DNA of 64,000 nt, taken from contig CM046007.1 in the NCBI GenBank assembly GCA_025175895.1, forward strand, positions 24,943,913 through 25,007,912, in the 5' to 3' direction. The position numbers were made by a program, and so were the translations under genes. This stretch comes from Wurfbainia villosa (taxonomy: Eukaryota; Streptophyta; Magnoliopsida; Zingiberales; Zingiberaceae). This document shows, one piece after another, positions 53,844-64,000 of this stretch; the stretch's first letter is position 1; each line of letters opens with the position of its first letter. The notes beneath the pieces were generated by a model. The model was not told where the DNA came from. It searched no databases and saw only the letters and a list, made by a program, of their open reading frames with translations.

Positions 53844-55733
53844 TGTAGGGAATTCTTTATGCCAAATGGCATATGCGCAACGGAAAAATTAGGATCCCTT
53901 CCAAGTGATCCATGCGAAAGCAAACTCGTATAAAATAAATTTCTCTAAACCAAGCCTATCTTATAGGAGAGGATTACCTTTGTTGCGTGCCCTTGTTAAT
54001 CCCGCTTCTTCCTTTTGTTTGTTGGATCTTTAGCACGTTCAAGTGTCCGTGCCTCTATATGTATCCACACGAGCAAGCTCTTGTCTCACAAAAGAAAACT
54101 AGAGGAGCTCTCCTTTACTTCTTGCTAGAGAAGTCCCTAAAGGAGAGGAAGCTAGGGAAAAAGAGAAGGGAAGAAGAAGACTACTCTTCTTCCTACACTC
54201 ACAAAAGCCACACAACAATAAGCTCTCAAGCTCTCTCCAAGCCTCAAGCTCCCAACAACCACACCTCCAATTCCTTTGGCCGGCCACTCCATGGGGTCTT
54301 TTATAGGGTTGGAAAAACCCTTTCACCTCCACACATTCAATGCAATCCATTGCATTGGGACATTTGTTTGGCCGGCCACTTAAGGAGACAAAACCATTTT
54401 GTTTCCTTCCACCTTATCTAGCTTAGGTGGATGCTTAGGTGGCATGCTTATGTGGCATGCTTATGTGGCATTCTTATGTGGCATTCATGCATGTTGAATT
54501 AATCTTATTAATTCAATTAAGCTTATGTTATCATATTGAATTAATCTTATTAATTCAATTAAGCTTATGTTATCATATTGAATTAATCTTATTAATTCAA
54601 TTAAGCTTATGTTATCATATTGAATTAATCTTATTAAATCAATGAGGTAACATATTGAATTAATCTCATTAAATCAATTAGCTAAAATTCTCATTAAGCT
54701 TAAAGTCCAAAAACCATTTTGTACTTAAGCTTATTCCCAAATTATTCTAGTCAAACTAGAATACTCTAATTCCTCTAATCATCATGCTCTTGTGTGTGAC
54801 TAGGCTCTCATAACGCTGGCAAGTGGACCTAAACTCTTTTAGATACACAAGCAATGAGCCATCTAGCAATACATCATTGCTACCCAAGTTATGAGATAAG
54901 TCAAGATCCGACTAACCTTTCCGTGACTACTATAATATATGACCGTGTCCTTCTATCCTTGATATCGATTGATCAATGAGGCATAGACCGTGTCATCCTC
55001 GATCAATCTATGTGTTTCTTGATCCCCGAGTAAACTAACTCAAACAAATGAGCTCAATATCTCATATTGACTCATTCGAGCATGGCCATGCGTTTAGTAG
55101 TTCTACTCAATCAAGGGCCCACCGATATCACTCTCGCCATATGAGAGGATAGATCCCATCTACATCACTCACATCCTCCGCATAATTTGTTATATACCCA
55201 AGAATCGCTTTTATGGTCCACCATTACGGGTGACGTTTGACGATACCAAAGTACATAACTCCTTATGTAGGGAACCGTAGTGACTTCAGGTCTGAGGACT
55301 ATTCATACCAATAGTCACATGAGAAAGTTTATGACACTCATATAACGATCCATGAAACTTTCTCATGGCGGGTCAGTTCAGTATATATTCTCTAATATAT
55401 ACCCATGTGTCAACTTGATATCATATATCCATGACTTGTGAGATCAAGTCATCAATTGACCTACATGCTAGTCTTTATGTATTAATATTGCCCTTGCATA
55501 TTAATACTTGACTAGGAACATTTAGAAAGTGTTCTCTACAGCCTCTCATAATCAATTCTGCCAATTGATGTGCTGTAGATAAGAACCTACTTTTCTAGGG
55601 CATTACTATATTTAATTTAGCTGGCACAAGCAAGACTTAAATATAATAACCAATCCTTTGCCTTTATAGAATATGATACAAAATGTTCCCTATTCAACCA
55701 TCACATGATTGGTTCTTAGGGCTATAACTAACA
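53844..55733 (-). repeat. D1 5' LTR (right copy, 1,890 bp)
   Basis: It pairs with the left LTR. A likely TATA box (CCCTATAAAAGACC on the minus strand) is near 54296-54310. The 42-bp tandem repeat is at 54494-54641 with the same number of units as the left copy. Confidence 0.93.
54494..54641. repeat. 42-bp tandem repeat (D1 right LTR)
   Basis: Same unit and copy number as at 47474-47621. Confidence 0.9.
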
Positions 55734-55738
55734 TATAC

Positions 55739-56935
55739 ACCCTAGATACATGTGAGATGATAGGATATGAGTTAAGTTCAAGGTGCATAGTTTTTGCATC
55801 TATATGAACTATAACTCATCTTATGTTATTTGTGGATCATTGGGAAAGCCAGTGTACAAGTTATGTACATTGAGCCCAAGGAATATAATCCAATATAGGT
55901 TTTCAAAAACATTTTAAAATCATTTTAGAAAACCTTGGTGAAGTCTATCTTTTGATAGCAATCACCATTGATGAAGTTGATACAAAGTGAGCTAAAACAT
56001 TGATGTTTTTCTTCACTTTTGAACTTTGTATCAATTTCGATATTTTATGGGTAAAATATTTTTCTAACATTTTTCATCCATTGTATTGGTCATAAGTATT
56101 ATACGTATAAAATTTCATGATTTTTCAAATTACATATAATTATTTATGAATTTCTGAAATTCGATTCTGATAACTGAAATTCAGAAATTTCAGTTATCAG
56201 TTGATTGCCCTTGGTGGAAGTTGACTGATGGGCACGATAGTCGACTGATTTCTGAGAGACTCGACTGCCAGGCTGATTTTAGGAAAAACAAGGTTGTTTA
56301 GCCCATTTCCAACTACGGTAAAAATCCCTAACCACTCCTAACCCTAGGATATGCTTTGGGAAGCATTATAAAGGGTGAAAATCCATTGGATATGGATTAG
56401 GAGAGTTGTTAGGGTGATGTATCAAATTTAAGGGGTTGGAAAGTTCGATGTTGAACTTTGAACCTTAATTTTGATGATTTAGAGTTGATATTGGCTTAGG
56501 GACTTCCAAAGGACATTGTTGGTGCAATGGTCAATGGGGAGCAAGCCTTTAGGGGGAGGTATCCATCATGGGATGATGGATGTTATTTTTCTCATGAGGA
56601 GAAGAAATGACATTTTAAGACACCCAATTTGGAAAATGGGAGAGTGTGTAAGATTGCCTCTCTTGAGTGATATGTGACTTATCACTAGGAAGATTGTAGG
56701 CATCCTAGGTATTTTTGGACCAAGGGGGAGATTATAAGATTTCATTAGGACATGAGACATTGACCTCCTTGAAGAAAACTTTTTTGATGTTAGTCAAAAA
56801 GGGGGAGAATGTTTGGGGAGAATGTTTTGGAAAATTTATGGGATTACCAATTTAGGATAATTGGTAAGAAGATTTGAGTTAGTGTTCTAACTCAAAGGTA
56901 TGTGTTTTTTTGTCAAACATTAAAAAGGGAGAGAT
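55739..56935 (+). other. B3 3' noncoding region, right of D1
   Basis: It resumes with the right arm GTGAGATG of the conserved inverted repeat (55752-55759). Purine tracts lie near 56556, 56725 and 56800, with the final, slightly altered tract AAAAAGGGAGAGAT at 56922-56935. No coding sequence. Confidence 0.77.
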
Positions 56936-58495
56936 TGTTGGTGCAATCAGCCCAGGTCACGATTGACCAGACTCGAGTTTGATTCGAGTGATGTTTTGAT
57001 GTTTGACATGAAGGGTTGACATTGATGTCTGATAATGTTTTGGGGAGATTGTTGGTGTAATCGACCCGAGTCATGATTGACCGGACTCGAGTTTGACTCG
57101 AGGGGGATTTTGATGGTTGACTGGAGTTGACCATGTCATGGAAAGTCCAAGTCTTGAGTACTTGGCATGTAAAGTCCAAGCATGGGTCTTGGCAATGAAA
57201 AGTCCAAGCATGGGTCTTGGCATGGAAAGTCTAACATGGGTTGGCAAGTAAAGTCCAAGAGTGTAGTCTTGGCCACGTAAGTGCAAGGGTGTAGTCTTGG
57301 CGATAAAAGTCCAAGTCATGAGTACATGACATTTGAGAAGTCCAAGGGGTTTGATATTGGTGGCGTAAAGTCCAAGGGTGAAGTCTTGGCAACATAAGTC
57401 CAATGGTTGGCCGTGTAAATTCCAAGCAGAGTCTTGGCAGCGTAAGTCCAATGTGCCTTGGCGGTGTAGACACCGTTAGCATGACATAGTCGATGGAAGC
57501 ACCTGAAGGCTAGCCTATGGATGAACAAGTCATGGATGACTTGGAGGGATCCACAGGCATTTATGCGGAGGAGGACAAAGGCTTAAGCTAGGCTAGTGGT
57601 CTAGCGAGTGGGGCACCATACGGTCAAACCTCATGTCAGGTCAAACCCCATGTCGAGGTGCTCGCTGATTAGTACCATGTGACAATGTGTGTGAGTCAAC
57701 TAGGGTTTCGATAAGGTATGTCTAGAATATCTAATTAGCCGCATCGGCTTGAGTTAGTCATTTTTGTGATCACTGATCCAAAGAAATTTTAGCAATACGT
57801 AACTGAACGGGAAGTCGAGTCGACTCGACTTACGGGGTTAGCGATCAGTGAAGGCTCGAGCAGTCGATTGATGGACATTATCAGTCGACTGATGTTCTAT
57901 CCGTTGCATTTTTCCAGCGTGGATCACACAGTTGTCTCACAGTAACAGTGTCATTAGTCGACTGATTGTCCCGATCAGTCGACTGATAGGAGATTTTCAG
58001 CCCAGGCAGTAGCTTTAAATGGAGCTCGTGGTGGAGGTTTGGAGTAGCATTTCTTGAGGAGTTTTGGGGCGAATTTCTGGTGTTATTCAGGGTCTTCAAG
58101 TGCAACTCAAGCAACCACAAAGCAAGCAATCCAAAAGCTCTTGTTAAGTTGTTTTCTTTACTTGTATTGCATTATATTATTGTATCTTGCTTGTTTTTGT
58201 TTCTTACTATTGTAAGATCATTTGTACGATGTTTCTCCGCCTCTGACATGTTGTCGAGAAGGAGTTTATTGTTTAGTGGTGTTTGTGGCATTGCTAGAGC
58301 TCTTTATATCTCGATCCGTGGAGTAGGAACCGTTCGATTCCGAACCATGTTACATAGTTGTGTTTACGTGTTTGTATATTGTTATTACTTTATTTCCACT
58401 GCGCACTAATCATTTGTAGCAAGCATCATGAACGAATTCCATCGACGCATCCAAAACGCTATTCACCCCCTCTAGCGGTCACCGAATCTTCAACA
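56936..58495 (+). repeat. B3 3' LTR (1,560 bp)
   Basis: It starts TGTTGGTGCAATCAGCCC and ends TCTTCAACA. A second head starts at 57050. The hairpin array is at 57137-57465. The region 57655-57840 is scrambled compared with 43590-43750 of the 5' LTR. Confidence 0.91.
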
Positions 58496-60441
58496 AAAAC
58501 CTCCACCAGTATCTTCCTAGGATACTCAACTACAAGTAGAGCCTATAGGGTATATAACAATGACATCCTTAGAATTGAGGAAACCATTAATGTAGTATTC
58601 GATGAAGGACATGAACCCACATAACCCGTAGTAAAACAACTAGCAAACCAATTCATAATAAAACAACTAGCAAGCCGATTCATAATAGCCTCAACTCTGA
58701 CCTTGAAATCGAGTCTAATATTAATCCTAATCCGAGCTAGTCTAGGATTCAATCGAGTCATCCTATCGACCAAGTGATAGGTGACCCTAATCCAAGTCAT
58801 TCTAGGATTCAATCAATTCATCCTATCGACCAAGTAATAGGTGATCCTAGCCTAGGGGTTCAAACTAGATCATCATATAGAAATCTTAGTCAAGTTTCCT
58901 TGATTTCAAAAATTGAACCCAAAACCATTGAACAAGCTCTTCTTGATCCCGATTGGATTATTGCAATGCAAGAAGAGCTAGCTCAATTTACTAGGAACGA
59001 AGTTTGGGAATTAGTACCACCATCTAAAGATAAATCAATTATTGGAACAAGGTGGGTCTTTCGAAATAAACTTGATGACAAAGGTAAAGTAGTTAGAAAC
59101 AAAGCAAGATTGGTCGCAAAAGGGTTTAGTCAAGTAGAAGGGTTAGATTACGATGAAACCTATACCCCCGTAGCTAGATTAGAATCCATTCGAATGTTGT
59201 TGGCATACGCTGCACATCGAGGATTTAAATTGTTTCAAATGGATGTCAAGTCAGCATTTTTGAATGGACTTATTAAGGAAGAAGTGTACGTTAGTCAACC
59301 CCCAGGATTCGAAAGCTTAGATAAACCCGACCATGTGTTTAAACTCAAGAAAACCTTATATGGACTAAAACAAGCTCCTAGAGCTTGGTATGAGAGGCTT
59401 TCTATATATCTTAAGTCCAAAGGGTTTAGCCAAGGCTTAGTCGACCCAACTCTTTTCGTGAAAACCTTAGGCAAAGAAATTTTTATAGCCCAAATCTACG
59501 TAGATGACATCATTTTTGGAACCACTAATTCAATCCTACTAAACGAATTCATTTCACTCATGGAAAGTGAGTTTGAAATGAACTTAGTAGGAGAATTAAA
59601 TTTCTTTCTAGGATTACAAATTAAACAAACTAAGGAAGGAATTTATTTACATCAACAAAAATATGCTAAGGAATTTATTAACCGATTCAGAATGCAAAAT
59701 GCTAAAATCTTTAATACACCCATGGCAATAAATGTTAATATAGGAGAAGATGTAGACGGAAAGCCTATTGACCTAAAATACTATAGGAGCACCATAGGGA
59801 GTCTCCTTTACTTAACTACGAGTCGACTCGATATATTATTCGCAGTAAGTATGTGCGCAAGGTTCCAAACTTGTGCCAAGGAGTCTCACCTAACTTTAGT
59901 TAAGCGTATCCTTAGATATCTAAAGGGCACGCTAAGCGTAGGTATTTGGTACCCTAGATCTACCGAGTTCAAACTAATCGACTACTTAGACTCGGACTAT
60001 GCCAGTAGTAAACTCAATAGAAAGAGCACGAGTGGTTGTTGTCAACTTCTCGGCTCAAGTCTAGTGAGTTGGTGCAGTAGGAAGCAACACTATGTTGCCT
60101 TATCTACCACCGAAGCCGAATACGTTGCAATGGGTGAGTGTGTGGCTCAGCTTCTTTGGATGAAGCACACTCTCCAAGACTTTAACTTAAACTTCAACAA
60201 TATTAAAACTCACATAGATAATATTAGCTCAATCAACTTAACCAAAAATCCTATATGACACTCTAGGACTAAACATATAGAGGTCAAACACCACTTTATT
60301 CGAGAACATGTAGCTAACGGAACCATACAACTCGAATACGTGGAATTCAAGTCAAACCTAGCCGATCTTTTTACCAAGCCGCTACCTGAACCCGAATTTA
60401 GTCTACTAAGACGAAAATTGGGCATGTACGTAGTAGAGTAG
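58496..60441 (+). pseudogene. pol: A2 reverse transcriptase and RNase H, resumed after B3
   Basis: It continues the integrase tail from 42812 (F-L-G-Y-S-T-T-S-R-A-Y-R). A stop lies near 58622 and the frame is disturbed before 58774. From 58774 it is open for 494 codons with N-K-A-R-L-V-A-K-G, Q-M-D-V-K-S-A-F-L-N-G and Y-V-D-D at 59497-59508. RNase H keeps D-S-D-Y-A. TGA at 60256-60258 replaces a usual Cys, and the frame then runs to the normal pol stop at 60439-60441. It is little decayed. Confidence 0.9.
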
Positions 60442-61261
60442 GGTTTACATTCATTTTATATATACTCTATTATTTACTTTTCTTTTCATGTTAATGGAAC
60501 TAGCTTAGGGCTTACCCTAGATATCATGTACCTATAGATTTAAGGAGCCAATAAATCTCACAACACATAGGACTAATGTGTTTGTGTACTTAGCCATGTA
60601 GATGAGCGTGAGATGTTAGGACCTTACTCCAAGTTCTAGATGTAGACTTAGTGCATCGACATGAACCACGGAGTATAATTACATAAATTAACCAACTCTA
60701 ATCAGGGCTTGTTGATCATTTCATATCAACCGGGTCAAATAGAGTTGAACATTCAAATAGATGAGCTTATGTTTAAACTACTATTTTCAAAATTTATTTG
60801 GAACATGTTTGGACTTAATACTTATTTTCCGACATATTTTTTTTCCAAAACCCCCATTCTTTTCCGATTTATGGCAAAAGGGGGAGAAAAGGCCAAAGTT
60901 AAGGGATCAATTTTTCTTTTTTGATAACTTAACTTAATACACATATTTTGTATCATTCTAATAGTCCAAGTTAAGTAAATGTTTACTTAACTTAACTTTT
61001 AGAAACTTAACTTTCTTAATTGAAAAGGGCACACATCAAGGGGGAGGGTTAAGATCCTTTTTCAAGTACTCACCCTCAGTCAAGGGGGAGGATTCCTCAA
61101 GAGGGAGAAATTGAAAAAGGTTTTTCATACTCCTACTTAACTTGCTAATCTAAGTATACTCATTCCTTCATATTCATATTTTATGCTTGTCATTCACTTA
61201 ATGCACTTCAATTGTCTCCTTAACTTTGTGTTGGTTTGCCATAGATCAAAAAGGGGGAGAT
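60442..61261 (+). other. A2 3' noncoding region with multiple polypurine tracts
   Basis: The inverted repeat is at 60555-60561 (ATCTCAC; one base of the left arm changed) and 60608-60615 (GTGAGATG), with the inner ACACAT...ATGTGT arms kept. Purine tracts lie near 60886, 61041, 61085 and 61103, and the final tract is 61248-61261. Confidence 0.75.
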
Positions 61262-62359
61262 TGTTGGTGCAGTAAGCTCCTAAATCAAACCTAAATTTTG
61301 ATTATAGCAAATACACAAAGTTAAGTTCATTTTGTTATCTCACGAGATGAATCAAGTGTGCAGGAATGCTAAGCTAAGCTGAAGGTCTGCGACACTCAAA
61401 GGAAACCGTGGTGGTCGGGCGACACCAAGAGGACTTCAGAGGGAGCCGAATAAATCAGTTGTAGACCGGAAGCGAAGCTTTAAAGGTAATGGTTGAGGTA
61501 AGCTCGTGTGAGTGAGTGTAAGTAAGGTCATGTCCTCCGTACGGGGACATCCTTTGGTGATGATCCGACTCAAGACTTCTCATGGAAGGTCTAAGTCGAG
61601 ATCGAATGGTAAATGACCATCAAACTTACTTATACTAACTGCATTTTCGAGCTAACTTTTTGTTGCAGCTGGAAACCCTGCCATCAGTCGACTAATGGCT
61701 TGTATTAGTCGACTGATACCTTCAGCAGTCGACTGGTAAGGGTAACAGTCGACTGTTGGTCAAGGATCAACCTCGAGGAGAGTCAAGGCTTATCTCAAGG
61801 GCTAGGTAGCATCATCTCATGAAACCTCATCTCAACGATTAGGGTTTCACAAGGCTATAAAAGTAGGGGTTCTCTACACCTTTTTCATCATTCTAAGTGC
61901 TCCAAAGTACTCTTGCTATGCTACTCTTGTACGATGATCTTATGGCGACGAAGTGCTACCGCATCTTCGACGACAAGAGCTCAAGTCCTATTTTTCAATA
62001 GTCGTTGGTATATTTTTATAAATTGTCATCTTTAAATCTTGTTCACATCTTTCTTTATCATACTTTAATCGTAACAAGGAGAGGGGGAGTGTCCCTCTAC
62101 CTTGATTTTTTCATGTTGATTGTAATCACTTACTCCAACCTCTAACGAGGAGGAGTGTTTTTAGTGCTTTGCCCTCCGTACATGGTCTAGGACTGTTAGA
62201 GCCTTGGATTAGCAGCCGAAGGTTGTGAACCAAGTATAAAACAAATTTGTAATATTTATTTTCCGCTGCACTTTACTCTTTTACTTGTGTTTTAAACAAA
62301 TCCAAAAGTTTTCCTTGCGCTATTAAACCCACCCTTCTAGCACTCAAATCAATCCAACA
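61262..62359 (+). repeat. A2 3' LTR (1,098 bp)
   Basis: It starts TGTTGGTGCAGTAAGC and ends CAATCCAACA. It pairs with 31412-32515; the end motif is degraded (CTATTAAACCCACCCTTCTAG). Palindromes lie at 61684-61755 and TATAAAA at 61856-61862. Confidence 0.9.
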
Positions 62360-62364
62360 GTGGA

Positions 62365-62663
62365 GGCTTCTCCTATCTCTTTTCCTCCTCAGATGTCGAT
62401 GGTCGTTCAACCTCCAATTCCTCAAGCTCTTGTGAGGATGATGATGATTCTTCCTCTTCCGAGTTTTCTTGAGCTTGAGATGAGGAGCACTCCTCTTCTT
62501 CTTTTTCTTGTGCCAGTTCGGGATTTTCGTGAAACTTGACCAACTTGTTCCATAACTTCTTAGAATTCTTATAACTTCCTAATCTAGACAAAATATCATT
62601 AGGTATCAAATTTACTAATATTTTTGTTACCTTAATGGTTGTCTCAAATTTTTATCGTTGCTC
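62365..62663 (-). pseudogene. gag: B0 gag, N-terminal part
   Basis: The minus strand encodes a B-type gag segment (L-I-P-N-D-I-L-S-R-L-G, then K-L-W-N-K-L-V-K-F-H-E-N and a Glu/Ser-rich linker). A frame change lies close to the A2 insertion point. The gag start is missing: the sequence breaks off at 62663, where the LTR of B4 begins on the other strand. Confidence 0.8.
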
Positions 62664-64000
62664 TGATGGTGTAATCGGCCCAGGTCACGATTGACCGGAC
62701 TCGAGTTTGACTCAAGCGATGTTTTGATGTTTGACATGAAGGTTTGACATTGATGTTTGACATTAATGTCTGATAATGTTTTGGGGAGATTGTTGCATAA
62801 TCAACCCGGGTCATGATTGATCGGACTCGAGTTTGACTCGAAGGGGATTTTGATGGTTGACTGGAGTTGACCATGTCATGGAAAGTCTAAGTCTTGATTA
62901 CTTAGCATGTAAAGTCCAAGAATGGGTCTTGGCAAGGAAAAGTCCAAGCATGGGTCTTGGCATGGAAAGTCTAACATGGGTTGGCGGTGAAAGTCCAAGT
63001 CATTAGTACTTGGCATTTGAGAAGTCCAAGGGGTTTGATATTGGCGCTATAAAGTCTAAGCGGGAGTCTTGGAAACATAAGTCAAATGGTTGGCGGCGTA
63101 AAGTCCAAGCGGGAGTCTTGGCAGCGTAAGTCCAATGTGCCTTGGCGGTGTAGATACCGTTAGCATGACATAGCTGATGGAAGCTTCTGAAGGCTAGCGT
63201 ATGGATGAACAAGTCATGGATGACTTGGAGGGATCCGATAGGCGCGAGGCTGATGGAGGTGGATATAAGGCTTAGGTCTAGGCTGCGGGTGGTCTAGCAA
63301 GTATGGGGGAACCATACTTGGGTTAAAACCTCATGTTTGAGGTGTATCAGTCGACTGGGACCATGGGTCAGTCGACTAGTGTGAGTCAACTAGGGTTTGA
63401 CTGCGGGAAGTACCCCAGCAGTCGACTGATATAGGTGATCAGTTGACTGCTGGACTGATCAGTCAACTGATATTGTGATCAGTCGACTAATGCTCGGTAT
63501 TTCGGGCACAGAATGGAGTTGGACTCAACCACTAGGGTTAGCAGTCGAGTGAAGGCTCGATCAGTCGACTGATGGATATGATCAGTCGACTGATGTCCTA
63601 TCCGTTGGATTTTTCCAGCATGGATCACACCATTGTCTCATAGCAACAGTGTCATCAGTCGACTGATGGTCTCGAGCAGTCGACTGATAGGCAATTTCCA
63701 TCCCAAGCAGCAACTTTAAATGGATCTCGTGGAGGAGGAAATCACAAGTGATTTCTTGAGCATTGTTGAGGCGATTTGCTGGTGCAAATTAGGGTCTTTA
63801 ACCATGATTCAAGCAATCAAGTTCACATTTGTAAAGGTTTTCCTTACTTGTATTTGTGTAGCTTACTTGTATTTGCTTGTATTGTATTCTTATTATTGTA
63901 AGAATATTTGTATGAGGTTTCTCCACCTCCGGATTGTTCTGAGAAGGAGTTATTGGTGATTAGTGGTTGCGTGTGTATCACTAGAGCTCTTTAGAGCTCG
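62664..64000 (+). repeat. B4: B-family LTR, plus strand, cut by window end
   Basis: It starts TGATGGTGTAATCGGCCC, close to the usual TGTTGGTGCAATCGGCCC. It has the double head (second head at 62791), a hairpin array at about 62878-63150, and GTCGAC palindromes at 63345-63690. Compared with B3 it should end near 64225. Whether it is the 5' LTR of a full element or a solo LTR cannot be seen. TGCTC at 62659-62663 would be its left target duplication. Confidence 0.83.

Larger units (their letters stand above)
46824..55733 (-). mobile_element. D1: Tork/Angela-like Ty1/copia element, minus strand, 8,910 bp
   Basis: It is flanked by the perfect duplication TATAC (46819-46823, 55734-55738). Its 1.9 kb LTRs start TGTAGGGAATTC and end ATAACTAACA, unlike the Sirevirus families, and lack the CACCCCCC end motif. 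On the minus strand: leader, gag, protease, integrase, reverse transcriptase and a decayed RNase H. Clade assignment rests on remembered similarity of pol and the long LTRs, so it is tentative. Confidence 0.93.
42813..58495 (+). mobile_element. B3: gag-only LTR retrotransposon, split by D1
   Basis: It has LTRs 42813-44399 and 56936-58495, primer site, gag and a noncoding region; D1 occupies 46824-55733. Without D1 it is about 6.77 kb, matching B2. Flanks are AAAAT (left) and AAAAC (right), an imperfect duplication; the uninterrupted sequence in A1 has AAAACC here. There is no pol of its own. Confidence 0.91.
31412..62359 (+). mobile_element. A2: Sirevirus-like copia element carrying nested inserts (31 kb span)
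   Basis: It is flanked by the perfect duplication GTGGA (31407-31411, 62360-62364). The order is 5' LTR, primer site, gag, spacer, [B2], protease-integrase, [B3 with D1 inside], reverse transcriptase-RNase H, noncoding region and 3' LTR. Removing the inserts leaves about 8.5 kb, a normal length for a Sirevirus. Gag is damaged; pol has few stops. Confidence 0.92.
26458..62663 (-). mobile_element. B0: outermost gag-only element, minus strand, in several pieces
   Basis: The pieces are: 3' LTR fragment 26458-27286, noncoding 27287-29099, gag 29100-29264 and 30375-31411, and gag N-terminal part 62365-62663. They are separated by solo LTR A3 (duplication GTGAC) and the A2 locus (duplication GTGGA). 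Removing A2 and one duplication copy rejoins an E-A-S-T-S-R-I-E reading that is intact in B3. The 5' LTR and gag start are not visible; B4 begins where they should be. Confidence 0.83.

Overview
This window is angiosperm nuclear heterochromatin made almost entirely of LTR retrotransposons. I found no host gene, rRNA, tRNA gene or CRISPR. The evidence for a plant is Ty1/copia gag-pol of Sirevirus type (INT before RT, repeated AGGGGGAGA polypurine tracts, LTRs ending in a CTATTCACCCCCCTCTAG-type motif), initiator-Met-tRNA primer sites (TGGTATCAGAGCC), LTRs of 1.1-1.9 kb and deep nesting. Species cannot be told from the sequence.

Five families are present (labels are mine). Families A and E are autonomous Sirevirus-like copia: A1 1-4006, A2 31412-62359, solo LTR A3 29265-30369, E1 8441-14973. 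Families B and C have LTRs, primer site, a gag gene and polypurine tracts but no pol: B0, B1 14974-26457, B2 34937-41684, B3 42813-58495, B4 62664-end; C1 4007-8440, C2 18777-24226. They fit the plant class called terminal-repeat retrotransposons with a GAG domain (TR-GAG). D1 (46824-55733, minus strand) is a copia element of a different, Tork/Angela-like kind with 1.9 kb LTRs.

The layout is one nest. The outermost visible element is B0 (minus strand, pieces from 26458 to 62663). On the left, B1 sits in the 3' LTR of B0, E1 in the 3' LTR of B1, C1 in the gag of E1, and A1 in the 3' LTR of C1; C2 sits in the gag of B1. On the right, the gag of B0 is split by solo LTR A3 (duplication GTGAC) and by the 31 kb A2 locus (duplication GTGGA). 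A2 is itself split by B2, at its protease active-site codons, and by B3, at the end of integrase. B3 is split by D1 (duplication TATAC). Removing inserts leaves about 8.5 kb for A2, 6.77 kb for B3 against 6.75 kb for B2, and 5.45 kb for C2.

How the parts may work together (inference): gag-only families B and C would need reverse transcriptase and integrase from elements like A or E. All four families share the primer site, the LTR-end motif, the multiple polypurine tracts, a gag C-terminus with a W-[IV]-P-K ... W-V-P-K signature, and an inverted repeat CATCTCAC ... GTGAGATG in the 3' noncoding region. That inverted repeat is my best candidate for an undescribed shared cis element. Two other signals deserve follow-up: arrays of small hairpins with compensated stem changes in B and E LTRs, and TCAGTCGACTGA palindromes that are replaced, copy by copy, by scrambled GATCG-rich patches.
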